A stretch of 64,000 nt of DNA, from NCBI GenBank assembly GCA_018061965.1, contig JAGOTG010000007.1:56319-120318 (forward strand), written 5' to 3'. Position 1 is the stretch's first letter. Each line of letters begins with the position of its first letter. Below the pieces are notes generated by a model. It had not been told where the DNA came from, did not search any database, and saw only the letters and a list, made by a program, of their open reading frames with translations. The translations under genes and the position numbers were made by a program. This document shows positions 51,200 through 59,558 of the stretch, one piece after another. The stretch comes from Legionellaceae bacterium. GTDB lineage: Bacteria > Pseudomonadota > Gammaproteobacteria > Legionellales > Legionellaceae.

Positions 51200-52957
51200 C
51201 TAAACATGGAACGTAACGATTTCATCTAATTCCGAATCTTCAGTATCAGAATAATTTGAATCTGGATCAGATTCATTACCAGAGCCATATCCTGATTTTA
51301 AATCAAAATACATACGAGATCTGCCTTCTATAACACACCCTTTTTTATTGCTTTGTTTAAACGTATCGCTAAAAACTTTCCATCCTGACAGATTAGATAT
51401 GATTTGATTGTAAAGATTATTTATTGCAAGTAATTTTTCCATCATAACGTCGAAATAGTCGATGGTTTCTTTGCCTGTAACCGCGCCATAATAAGCTCGA
51501 TGTTGAGTATTATCTAAACCATTTCTCATGCTTGCACCCCAAAAATCGGCAAAAGAGATTTGTCCTTCCAATAGCAAGGATAAACTACGAGACTGAGCAA
51601 TAGCGACTGGAAAATCATCGCTACGCTGTGCGAGTGCTCGTTTACGTTCATTCAAATCGGGATATGTATAAATATGCCCATCTTCAGTTCTATATAGCCT
51701 AACTAATACTTCAACAGTTGTAATTAGAAAAAGAAGAGCGTTCAGTAAATGAAGATTATTTTTAGTGCGTTCGTCAGATGGTTCTGCTGTTTCTCTATCT
51801 GAATCGATTTTGATGTTTTGATATTTGTTTAGATCGGTATTAGTAAAGGGGATAAGTTGGGTCAAATTTCGGTTTATTAGACGCAGAAACTGCGTTTGTC
51901 TCTCATCATGAGTAGTAGCACTTCTATCCCATGTTGGCTTAGTAAAATTGTTAAGTCTTGTTTCTAACCCTGCTCCATACGCAATATCATATGCAAGCTG
52001 AGGAACGACTTGCATCGAAAAATTTCCCTGCTGTCTGTTGGCAAAAGAGTTTTCCCTAGTCAATTTTATTTTTGTGATACCGATTTTAAAGGTAAGTTCT
52101 GGCATATGCCCTTGCTCAGACATAATTTTTGCTAAAGCAATAATAAAGCTGCGTCTGGGTAATCCATCCACTGCGATTGGAGTTGTTTGGCGGCTATCTT
52201 GATGATTTTTTATTCTTGTATATATCTCAAAAGAACGTTTGTTATGATTCAAAGGCATCCCAATTCTAAAAAACCTTTGAGTCACTTGTCGTTGCCATTT
52301 ATATTCAAATTCATTCACTCGCACCTTGTTAGGAAATCCATATAAGGATACTTGACGACTTTCTTTATCTTGCCTTGCCCTTACAATTTTATCTTTATAG
52401 GGATCAATTGCCGCTTTTTTGAAATTTTCAACTAATAAATCTTCAGTCGAGGACTGCAGTTTTTCTCGTATGAGACCTATTAATGAAGCCGGAGCACCCA
52501 TGTTTTCAGCAAATATCAATATGGATTCTTTTTCTTCTGTCCACGCGCTCCACTCACTCCATTGGTTACAATCTGAGTCAGTGATAAGTGGACCATGGGC
52601 ATCTTCTTTGAAAGTTCTTATTCTAAATCGCGTTTGCTTTATATATGGGATATCATTAAATGACGTGTTAATTAATACTACAACCGCATCAAAATTTTGA
52701 GCTGAGAGTGCATGGTGAATTAGGCTTTCTTCGCAATTGGTTTCATATTCTTTCTGAGTACGAGATACCCCATCTGCACCACGATAATTATGAGACCATT
52801 TCTGAGTAAAATCCAAACCAAAGCCAAAACGAGTGGTATCTGGCACTCGCCCTTCCGAAATAATACTTTGAGCCTGTTCAAAAGTTATTTGTTCGCTAAT
52901 ATTTTCCATGGGATTGTATTCATTCAAAAGGATAGAGGTTTGCATTATAAATCTCAT
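51200..52957 (-). CDS. Large orphan protein with acidic C-terminal tail, unknown
   Basis: 585 aa from 52957; MQTSILL (52945) or MENISEQ (52909) are possible starts and none has a good ribosome site. Residues 60-180 look globular (VVVLINTSFNDIP), the remainder mostly helical with Arg/Lys-rich stretches. A tail GYGSGNESDPDSNYSDTEDSELDE is strongly acidic and Ser-rich. There is no signal peptide, repeat or recognised motif. Acidic tails are found on many type IV secretion substrates, so it is a candidate effector (inference). Confidence 0.6.
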   Translation of the reverse strand: MRFIMQTSILLNEYNPMENISEQITFEQAQSIISEGRVPDTTRFGFGLDFTQKWSHNYRGADGVSRTQKEYETNCEESLIHHALSAQNFDAVVVLINTSFNDIPYIKQTRFRIRTFKEDAHGPLITDSDCNQWSEWSAWTEEKESILIFAENMGAPASLIGLIREKLQSSTEDLLVENFKKAAIDPYKDKIVRARQDKESRQVSLYGFPNKVRVNEFEYKWQRQVTQRFFRIGMPLNHNKRSFEIYTRIKNHQDSRQTTPIAVDGLPRRSFIIALAKIMSEQGHMPELTFKIGITKIKLTRENSFANRQQGNFSMQVVPQLAYDIAYGAGLETRLNNFTKPTWDRSATTHDERQTQFLRLINRNLTQLIPFTNTDLNKYQNIKIDSDRETAEPSDERTKNNLHLLNALLFLITTVEVLVRLYRTEDGHIYTYPDLNERKRALAQRSDDFPVAIAQSRSLSLLLEGQISFADFWGASMRNGLDNTQHRAYYGAVTGKETIDYFDVMMEKLLAINNLYNQIISNLSGWKVFSDTFKQSNKKGCVIEGRSRMYFDLKSGYGSGNESDPDSNYSDTEDSELDEIVTFHV

Positions 52958-53471
52958 AAATTTATACGTCCATGATATATTTCACATAGAAAAATCATCA
53001 GAAACGCACAATTCAGGTAACCTGTCATCAGGTGCAATGCCTCAGTGTTCCAATAAATTGGACGCTATCTAAAAAGTAAGGGATCGTTGTCTCACCGATG
53101 GGGTCCACTTCTCTGCGTCGTTGGCCATATCTTCACAACACCAGGCAGAAATAAAATCCAGCGTTAGAGAAGGAACGCATGTATCTAGGGGTGCTGTAGA
53201 TGCGCAAGAAATGAAAGATGAATTTTCATCTTTGCGTGAAGAAGGCAAGAAAGCTGAGGAAGGCGATAAAAAAACCTCTTCTAGATCGTCTGTAAGCGTT
53301 AGCAAGGTGTCTGATTTTCTCGGGCAAGATCACAAAAAAGAATGCAAGTTTTCTGTAACGTCATCCTGAGAGCGGCACAATCTGAGATGACGTCTCATGG
53401 ATGAATACACCCAGTTAAGATAATGGGATCTCAACTGGGCGTAAAAGATGCGTAGGTGGTTTTTTAATAAA
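52958..53471. other. 514 bp region with a possible coding relic and palindrome
   Basis: From about 53072 a plus-strand frame is open to 53369 (about 99 codons, Lys/Glu/Ser-rich end SLREEGKKAEEGDKKTSSRSS), without a clear start; the opposite strand is also open for part of this. It may be the tail of a lost effector-like gene. The palindrome ACGTCATC/GATGACGT (53358-53393) closes it. Confidence 0.3.
53358..53393. repeat. GTCATCCTGA...GATGAC palindromic repeat
   Basis: ACGTCATC (53358-53365) pairs with GATGACGT (53386-53393). A degenerate copy of the left half with the following GCGGCACAATCTG is at about 58529-58556, so it is dispersed. It may act as terminator. Confidence 0.5.
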
Positions 53472-54554
53472 TTAACTTTGTGGACTAACCGCATTATCGT
53501 CAAGTGTAACCGCCCCATTCAATGCCCAAGCCCTACCATTTAATGTAGCGCCGGTATTTAATGTAATGCTCGCAATGGCATCAATAATACCAAAGAGCGT
53601 GCTGGTGGTTCCCAGCGTAGCTGAACTACCGATAGCCCAGCTTATGTTGTCATTAAGTATCCCACCAGACGTTGACATGACCGCTCCGGTTGAAACTGTG
53701 AGGGTTGACCCTATCAAAAAGGTGCAAGTGCTTCCTGCCGAGCCGTTCAGGATGACTGAACCCGTCATTAAAGCACTTGAGGTGAAGCAATTGACAGGGC
53801 TGGCTGCACAGTTGATGGGTGATAGCGTACTTATATCTGTAGCCGCACCATAGGTATTACTACAAGGTAATGCATTGAGCGCCATATAGTAATTCTGAGC
53901 TGCAGTTTTCACATTAGTGGCAGCGGTATTATTAATATTCTGTACTCCATTCACAATGGTACCAGGAGGAAAGCCTGTAACTGCCGATCCAGGCGTAAGA
54001 TCTAGATCACCGCTAACCACAGTTAGTCCTGTATTCGTCACCGTTGAGGCACCTAGAATAGAGGACTGAAAAAGAAAGGAAGGCGTTCCAGCGATAGTGG
54101 ACGTAAAACCAGGAGGAGGTGTTGGAGGTGGGGTTGTACAGGCTTCCACCGCTACAGTGATGGCTGGTGCATCTATTTCTACTTGGCGACTATCAATCCC
54201 AACCTGAAGCACTCGGTTAAAAGTCCCTAGTGTTGTGGTTGAACTCAGTTGCACACTAATTTCGCAGCTAGCGCCAGAAGCTAAAGAGCTACCACAGTTA
54301 TTAAGTGGTGCTGTAACAATGGTCGCAGCGCTAGTGGGAAAGGAATCATTGTTTTGAATTCGAATATAATTTATTGCTTCAGTAACTGGGGTGTTATTTT
54401 GAATCGTATAGGTAGCTGTTACGGTTGAGCTTTCACAAAGTGATCCAAAAGTAGGGGGTTTAATAAAGGTCACGTCACAAGACGGTACGGCATTAACGGA
54501 ACAAGGGAGTAAAAAACCTAAGGATAGCGCTCCATATTTCATATGATTGAACAT
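53472..54554 (-). CDS. DUF3494 ice-binding-type secreted protein
   Basis: 360 aa from the ATG at 54554, directly after AAGGAG. A Sec signal peptide (HMKYGALSLGFLLPCSVNA-V) is followed by an Ig-like or anchor-type domain of about 110 residues (CDVTFIKPPTFGSLCESSTVT) and a Pro-rich hinge (TTPPPTPPPG). The DUF3494 beta-solenoid (about 165-360) has SSILGASTVTNTG, AVTGFPPGTIVNG, FLIGSTLTV, WAIGSSATLG and GRAWALNGAVTLDDNA. Proteins with this fold bind ice or act in surface adhesion. The gene is 28 bp downstream of the outer-membrane gene, so they form an operon. It is intact, unlike the homologue at 49163. Confidence 0.85.
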   Translation of the reverse strand: MFNHMKYGALSLGFLLPCSVNAVPSCDVTFIKPPTFGSLCESSTVTATYTIQNNTPVTEAINYIRIQNNDSFPTSAATIVTAPLNNCGSSLASGASCEISVQLSSTTTLGTFNRVLQVGIDSRQVEIDAPAITVAVEACTTPPPTPPPGFTSTIAGTPSFLFQSSILGASTVTNTGLTVVSGDLDLTPGSAVTGFPPGTIVNGVQNINNTAATNVKTAAQNYYMALNALPCSNTYGAATDISTLSPINCAASPVNCFTSSALMTGSVILNGSAGSTCTFLIGSTLTVSTGAVMSTSGGILNDNISWAIGSSATLGTTSTLFGIIDAIASITLNTGATLNGRAWALNGAVTLDDNAVSPQS

Positions 54555-54582
54555 CTTGTATCTCCTTAAAAATCCATAAGTT

Positions 54583-55473
54583 TTATAGCGTGACATGTAG
54601 CCCAGCCAATAGTGCTTGTGAATTCAGATTAAACTGAGCGGGGATGATATGTGGTGTGGTGATAGTACCTGTATTGCCACTTGCAGAAGTTTCTGCCTTA
54701 CCTAGATCTGCATACAAGTATTCTAGTGAAAGTAAGACGCGCGAATTGTAAGTATAAGTTATACCACCACCAACTTCCCAGGCAAAACTTGAATGCATAT
54801 TTTTGCCTAAATTCAAACCCTGATCGGGGCAGGGAGCCGCATTAGCGTTATCCGTATCACTGTAATTTAGGTAATTCCAGGCATTACCAATACCACCTAT
54901 TGCGTACAGAGAAAACTTTTTCTTCGACATGATGGTTAATGCCCCATCAGCCATGAGACGTACACTTTGAATAGACATGGTGTAAGTCATTTCATTAAAC
55001 GCCGAGCTGTTAAACCGCCAAACATCCCCTGAGAAAGTTTCTTGGCCTAAGTAATAAGCGTTCAATTCTGGCTCTATAGACGGGAACCACTGGAATTTTT
55101 CGGAATATTGCAAAGCATCAGGAAAATAATGAATATATCCAACACCAGCTTGAGCCCCGAATACATTCCAATTATTTCCATTGGGTTGAACCAAAAAATC
55201 AGTTTCACTGTTAGTTACACCTAATTGACCACTACCAGGCATGAAATCCCCAACTCCAAGCGCACCAATGATCTCAGGATGATCGTGAACTTTCTCAGGG
55301 ATATTAGAGCCAAGATCAACAGATTTAGAGCCTGCCGCTAACGAGATTGAGCTGACAAGCATACCAATAGATAGAATAGTTATCCTTTGAAAAGCGCCAT
55401 GCACAGGAAATCTCCCTATATAATTTTTGCACCACTTAACACTGTTCTTCCTGGTTTTAAGTATCAATTCCAT
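54583..55473 (-). CDS. Outer-membrane beta-barrel protein (opacity/OmpA-like)
   Basis: 296 aa. A positively charged leader of about 33 residues precedes a hydrophobic core ending SISLAA-G; a shorter start is possible. The mature part alternates in barrel-strand fashion with aromatic ends (GAQAGVGYIHYF, SLEYLYADLGKA) and ends in VTL, with aromatic or leucine termination as in barrels. Two Cys-free long loops; one with NAAPCPDQG. Similar Legionella proteins are of this length. Forms an operon with the ice-binding-type gene. Confidence 0.8.
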   Translation of the reverse strand: MELILKTRKNSVKWCKNYIGRFPVHGAFQRITILSIGMLVSSISLAAGSKSVDLGSNIPEKVHDHPEIIGALGVGDFMPGSGQLGVTNSETDFLVQPNGNNWNVFGAQAGVGYIHYFPDALQYSEKFQWFPSIEPELNAYYLGQETFSGDVWRFNSSAFNEMTYTMSIQSVRLMADGALTIMSKKKFSLYAIGGIGNAWNYLNYSDTDNANAAPCPDQGLNLGKNMHSSFAWEVGGGITYTYNSRVLLSLEYLYADLGKAETSASGNTGTITTPHIIPAQFNLNSQALLAGLHVTL

Positions 55474-56039
55474 CTAGAAAAATCAGTCCTTTTTATTAAA
55501 TTAATATCTGGTTAAAACTTAAATTCCAAAGGTGTTTTATATCTGAAACTTGAGTAAGACATCTCTGTTGAAGAGTTTTATGCCCCTCAATTATCCATTG
55601 AAAATTCAGCATAGCTTATAAGAAACTTGACACCAATTTAGGATTACATTTGTTTTCTAAGGAAAACCACATGTGCGGCCCATGTATTAGGATCCTTTTG
55701 CACGCTTGTTTCCATATCTCGCGTACATTAGACTTCTTGCATAACCTGTGAGTTTTGATTTAGTGCAAGGCACAAACATTTCGAGGAGCGGAGTTTACCT
55801 GTGTAAATGAGCACCGCAGAAACGTTGGTAACGCCGCAATAAAACAAAAGGCGCAGGTTATGGTTATGCAAGAAGTCTATTTACTTTTTACGGATGAGTC
55901 TTAATGATTTTAGGCGATCTAATTTTGGGGCCTACGCTCATCAGGTGGGATTCAAAAGTGCAACACAAGTAGGAGATGCACATCTACACGCGGTTTGCCC
56001 ATATTTTTTGCGTGACGTTGATATTGTGAACCAAATCGG
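55474..56039. other. 566 bp intergenic region with a MITE
   Basis: Upstream of the outer-membrane gene (leftward) and at the end of the first Rab gene. It holds the TA-flanked element at 55731-55877. Sequence from about 56008 repeats at 57491, marking the left edge of the Rab duplication. No other feature is seen. Confidence 0.5.
55731..55877. repeat. 147 bp MITE-like element with TA flanks
   Basis: Perfect 16 bp inverted ends GACTTCTTGCATAACC (55731-55746) and GGTTATGCAAGAAGTC (55862-55877). Each end abuts a TA dinucleotide, the target duplication expected of IS630/Tc1-mariner-type transposition. No gene inside. It is probably a non-autonomous derivative of a transposon elsewhere in the genome. 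Confidence 0.75.
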
Positions 56040-56954
56040 TTACATACGAAGGTCAATCTGCGCTTCTGCAAGCACCTGATTACATAGAACTTTGCTTGCC
56101 TGATGTTCACCAAATTTAAAAAACATCCATGAATCACCGCTGGCATTTTTATTCGCTTCTAAGCAACCGCAGCAATAACTCAAAGGTAACCCAAATACGG
56201 TTGCAATCAAATTCATAACACTGTTAACAATAGATTTGAAGTTCCAACGTAATGTATCAAGATGTTGTTTTAAAAGAGGTGCCTGAGCCTCAAAATCATC
56301 CTGTTGGCTGCCTGTGTCTGCATTTATGACACCTTCCAAAATGTCGCAAATAGCTTGAATTTCTTTATTATTAGGATTGTCAGTTTTAAACTTATTAATT
56401 TTTTGGTGTAAAAGTTCTTTTTTAGTAGGAGGATTCGGTTTAAAGAGTAGAGCCGCAGGAGAGAGCTCAAGTAGAGCTGTTTGGAAATCTTTAACATCAA
56501 ACCCATCTTTTGCAGAAATCTCATAATAGTGCAAAGCGTTTTCGCGAGCAAATTGTTCAGCTTCTTCTTTTGTCACGGTTCTGTTGGAGATGTCATCTAT
56601 CTTATTAGCCAGTAAAACGATAGGTGTTTCAGATGGCGTATAGGCTTTTACAGCTTCAAGATGCTGTTTAAGATTGGTGAAAGATGTTTGATCTGTGACG
56701 CTAAATACCAATATGAGAACATCGGATTGATATCTTGAATATCCTACTGGAGATTTAAAACGTTCTTTCCCAGCTGTATCGTAGAGAGTAAAGCGGAAAG
56801 ACTCTGTTATCTTTTGTACCTTATAGTCTATGCCAATGGTAGACTTATATTGATTAGAAAAACTATCATCTACCCATCTGGAAATCAGTTGGGTCTTACC
56901 TACTTTAGAATCACCATAAAACACAATTTTTTTATTTCCCAATTGAATAAACAT
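56040..56954 (-). CDS. Rab-like small GTPase with C-terminal extension, copy 1
   Basis: 304 aa, ATG at 56954 with AAAAGGATG upstream. The first 165 residues form a Rab/Ras-type GTPase: G1 GDSKVGKTQ, a switch I STIGIDYKV, G3 DTAGKERF, G4 ANKID and G5 EISAK. The usual Gln of G3 (DTAGQ) is Lys here, which would be expected to lower intrinsic GTP hydrolysis. The C-terminal 110 residues are helical with a hydrophobic stretch (VMNLIATVFGLPLSYCCGCLE) and no prenylation CaaX box. Eukaryote-like Rab proteins are known as Legionella effectors; this is a strong candidate for host delivery. Tandem paralogue at 57526. Confidence 0.85.
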   Translation of the reverse strand: MFIQLGNKKIVFYGDSKVGKTQLISRWVDDSFSNQYKSTIGIDYKVQKITESFRFTLYDTAGKERFKSPVGYSRYQSDVLILVFSVTDQTSFTNLKQHLEAVKAYTPSETPIVLLANKIDDISNRTVTKEEAEQFARENALHYYEISAKDGFDVKDFQTALLELSPAALLFKPNPPTKKELLHQKINKFKTDNPNNKEIQAICDILEGVINADTGSQQDDFEAQAPLLKQHLDTLRWNFKSIVNSVMNLIATVFGLPLSYCCGCLEANKNASGDSWMFFKFGEHQASKVLCNQVLAEAQIDLRM

Positions 56955-57096
56955 AAAAAGGCATCCTTTTTGTGATCAAAAAAAGCACATTATACCACAA
57001 TTTTGGGCATTAATATAGATTTTGGCGACAAATTTTTTCCGGAAATCTCTGAGGTTTACAGCGATCCCTCTCATCAGAAAAATGAGTGTTTTCTGA

Positions 57097-57360
57097 CGGA
57101 TTACGTGGATTGAAAATTATTCAGTTGGCCAGTTAATGCTTGACCAAATGCACACTTTTCTTATTTCGGGACATGTAATTGTTGTTATCAGCTATGACGA
57201 CTATGCCACAGCCATCGATTCTGATGGAAAAGTTCATCGTGGTCTCTTGAAACTAAGAAATTCTTGGGGTAGTGAAATCGGTGATCATGGTGACTTTTAT
57301 ATGACATACGTTTATATGCGTGATTTTGGGCTTGCAGGCATACAATTTTTCTCGAATTAA
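57097..57360 (+). pseudogene. C-terminal relic of a papain-like protease
   Basis: An open stretch between the two Rab genes, on the opposite strand, encodes SGHVIVVISYDDYA (active-site His region) and LLKLRNSWGSEIGDHGDFYM (active-site Asn region), the end of a C1 protease like the intact gene at 22499. The catalytic Cys half is missing and the frame opens only after a TGA, so it is a relic. A short ATG at 57136 could start a peptide of 74 residues but not an enzyme. Confidence 0.75.
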
Positions 57361-57525
57361 GATGGGTAAGTTGAGCTATGCTATGACCGACGAGATTATG
57401 CGGTACAGCTTGATATAAATACTCGGATTGATATCATCGTCTGCAAGCGTTACCAAGGTGACGACGCCTCAGTGTCAGGTCCTATCCATATTTTTACGTG
57501 ACGTTGATATTGTGAACCAAATTGG

Positions 57526-58443
57526 TTACATACGAAGGTCAATCTGCGCTTCTGCAAGCACCTCATTACAGAGAACCTTGCTTGCCTGATGTTCACCAAA
57601 TTTAAAAAACATCCATGAATCACCGCTGGCATTTTTATTCGCTTCTAAGCAACCGCAGCAATAACTCAAAGGTAACCCAAATACGGTTGCAATCAAATTC
57701 ATAACACTGTTAACAATAGATTTGAAGTTCCAACGTAATGTATCAAGATGTTGTTTTAAAAGAGGTGCTTGAGTCTCAAAATCATCCTGTCGGCTGCGTG
57801 TGTCTGCATTTATGACACCTTCCAAAATGTCGCAAATAGCTTGAATTTCTTTATTATCAGGATTATCAAGTTTAAACGTATCAATTTTTAGCTGTAAATC
57901 ACTTTTTTTAGGAACAGGCTGCGGTTGAATGAGTGTAGTCGGAGGAGAGAGCTTAAGCAGCTCTGTCTCAAACCATTCTGCTTTAAAACCATTTTTCGCA
58001 GAAATCTCATAATAGTGCAATGCGTTTTCGCGAGCAAATTGCTCAGCTTCCTCCATTGTTACGGTTCTAGCTTTGGTTGCATCTATCTTATTAGCTAGTA
58101 AAACGATTGGTTGCCCAGTTGACAAATGTAATCTTGCCTCGACAAGATGCTTTTTCAGATTGATGAAAGATGTTTGATCAGTGACACTAAATACCAATAT
58201 GAAAACACTGGCTTGGGCAAAAAAGACAGCGCTAACCGTTTTAAAACGTTCTTGCCCAGCTGTATCCCAGATCTGAAATTTTAAAGACGGGTTTATAATT
58301 TTTGTCTTATGATCTACTCCAATGGTGGCTATATATTGTTCAATAAAAACACTATCTAGCCATCTAGATAGCAGTTGAGTCTTACCTACCTGAGAATCGC
58401 CACCGAAAAGAATTTTTTTAACTTCGGACCGATGTGTTGACAT
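57526..58443 (-). CDS. Rab-like small GTPase with C-terminal extension, copy 2
   Basis: 305 aa from the ATG at 58443 with AAAGGATG upstream, the same leader as copy 1. G1 GDSQVGKTQ, switch I ATIGVDHKT, G3 DTAGQERF with the catalytic Gln present, G4 ANKID, G5 EISAK. The C-terminal 108 residues differ from copy 1 at only about four positions, while the GTPase halves are much more different. This suggests recent duplication followed by divergence of the GTPase domain, or gene conversion of the 3' half. As for copy 1, a host-directed role is probable but not shown. Confidence 0.87.
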   Translation of the reverse strand: MSTHRSEVKKILFGGDSQVGKTQLLSRWLDSVFIEQYIATIGVDHKTKIINPSLKFQIWDTAGQERFKTVSAVFFAQASVFILVFSVTDQTSFINLKKHLVEARLHLSTGQPIVLLANKIDATKARTVTMEEAEQFARENALHYYEISAKNGFKAEWFETELLKLSPPTTLIQPQPVPKKSDLQLKIDTFKLDNPDNKEIQAICDILEGVINADTRSRQDDFETQAPLLKQHLDTLRWNFKSIVNSVMNLIATVFGLPLSYCCGCLEANKNASGDSWMFFKFGEHQASKVLCNEVLAEAQIDLRM

Positions 58444-58624
58444 AAACAGGCATCCTTTATTTTTTGATAAAAAAAAATGCATTGTATCATAAATTAAATC
58501 AGTAAAAAAGAATGAAAGTCTTCCGGAACGTCATTTTGAATGCGGCACAATCTGTGCCTTTCTTGTTTGAGCGATCTGAGTGAGGTATTATAAATGTGGG
58601 GATGCCTCGAGACAGCTCTTTTTT

Positions 58625-58979
58625 CTAAAACTCATCCGTGAAAGGTATATCAGTTGTAGCAGTCATATAAAAACTGTCATCAACAATCAATAGCTGGATT
58701 TTTTGTGAAGCTTCATAGCGGTGTTTCAACCAACCAAAGGAAATCTTTTGTTTGGAAAAAAATGGCACCAATTTACTGTAATAGCGAATTACCATCCAAA
58801 TGGAGTGCTTTGGCACGATTTTGGATTTCGTATACGGCTTGTTGTTTGGCCAGGGTGAGTTCTAATGGTTCTTTCATAAGTTCTGTGTAAGAAGTAGCTC
58901 TTTGGTATTGGTCTTCCAATGAGTAAATCTTAGCCAAATCTTCAGGAGACCTATTTTTGATATCGTTAAAATTGTCCAT
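58625..58979 (-). pseudogene. Unknown small gene split by a one-base frameshift
   Basis: An ATG at 58979 opens 68 codons (MDNFNDIKNRSPEDLAKIY..) ending at 58773. A second frame, offset by one base and overlapping, continues to a TAA at 58625 (FSKQKISFGWLKHRYEASQ, DSFYMTATTDIPFTDEF). Total length is 3n+1, so a single-base indel near 58780-58816 would join them into about 117 aa. No family is recognised. Confidence 0.4.
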
Positions 58980-59090
58980 ACATCTTCTCAGATAATAATA
59001 CTAATATGCACTCTATGGATTGCACAACGCGGAAATATATCGCCATTAAGAACAATGTACAAAAATAAATATGATGTAGTTAATTAAAAT

Positions 59091-59555
59091 TTAATCCATA
59101 TGAAGTTTCATGCCTTCATGGCTGGCTTCAAATCCCAAGCGCTCGTAGAATATTTTTGCTCTAGGTCGTTGTTTATTAGTAGTCAATTGTATCATTGAAA
59201 CATGCTGTGTTTTTGCAAATTCAAAAGCTGCTTGCATCATCCAGTCCCCAATTTTTTGCCCCCGATGTTTCGCAGATATTCGTACAGCCTCGATTTGCAT
59301 GCGCGTTGACCCTGTATAAGTTAATGATGGCATGATGGTTAAGTGGCATGTCCCAATAATTTCATCAAGCTGGCATACAACCATAAGATATTGATTGGGA
59401 TCTTCATCAATGCGGTGGAAGGCATCAAGGTATCGTTGGTCGAGCGACTCGCTTAAGTGCTCACGTGTCTTGCCCAGTTCATCTTCTATAAGTAGATGAA
59501 TAATGGCTTGCAGATCCTGGATAGTTGCTTTGCGGTGAGTGAGTTGATTTGTCAT
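59091..59555 (-). CDS. GNAT-family N-acetyltransferase
   Basis: 154 aa. THRKATIQDLQAII start, QIEAVRISAKHRGQKIGDWMMQAA (acetyl-CoA loop RxxGxG) and KIFYERLGFEAS. This is the small-molecule or PhnO-like class. Start is three bases after the stop of the GNAT-cupin gene, so both belong to one operon. Confidence 0.92.
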   Translation of the reverse strand: MTNQLTHRKATIQDLQAIIHLLIEDELGKTREHLSESLDQRYLDAFHRIDEDPNQYLMVVCQLDEIIGTCHLTIMPSLTYTGSTRMQIEAVRISAKHRGQKIGDWMMQAAFEFAKTQHVSMIQLTTNKQRPRAKIFYERLGFEASHEGMKLHMD

Positions 59556-59558
59556 AGT

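Noticed and set aside
53072..53369. Independent protein-coding gene on the plus strand
   Set aside because: No good start codon or ribosome site, and the opposite strand is also open; kept only as a possible relic.
55894..56079. Small plus-strand gene overlapping the first Rab gene
   Set aside because: It is the antisense of the Rab coding end and its duplicated flank.
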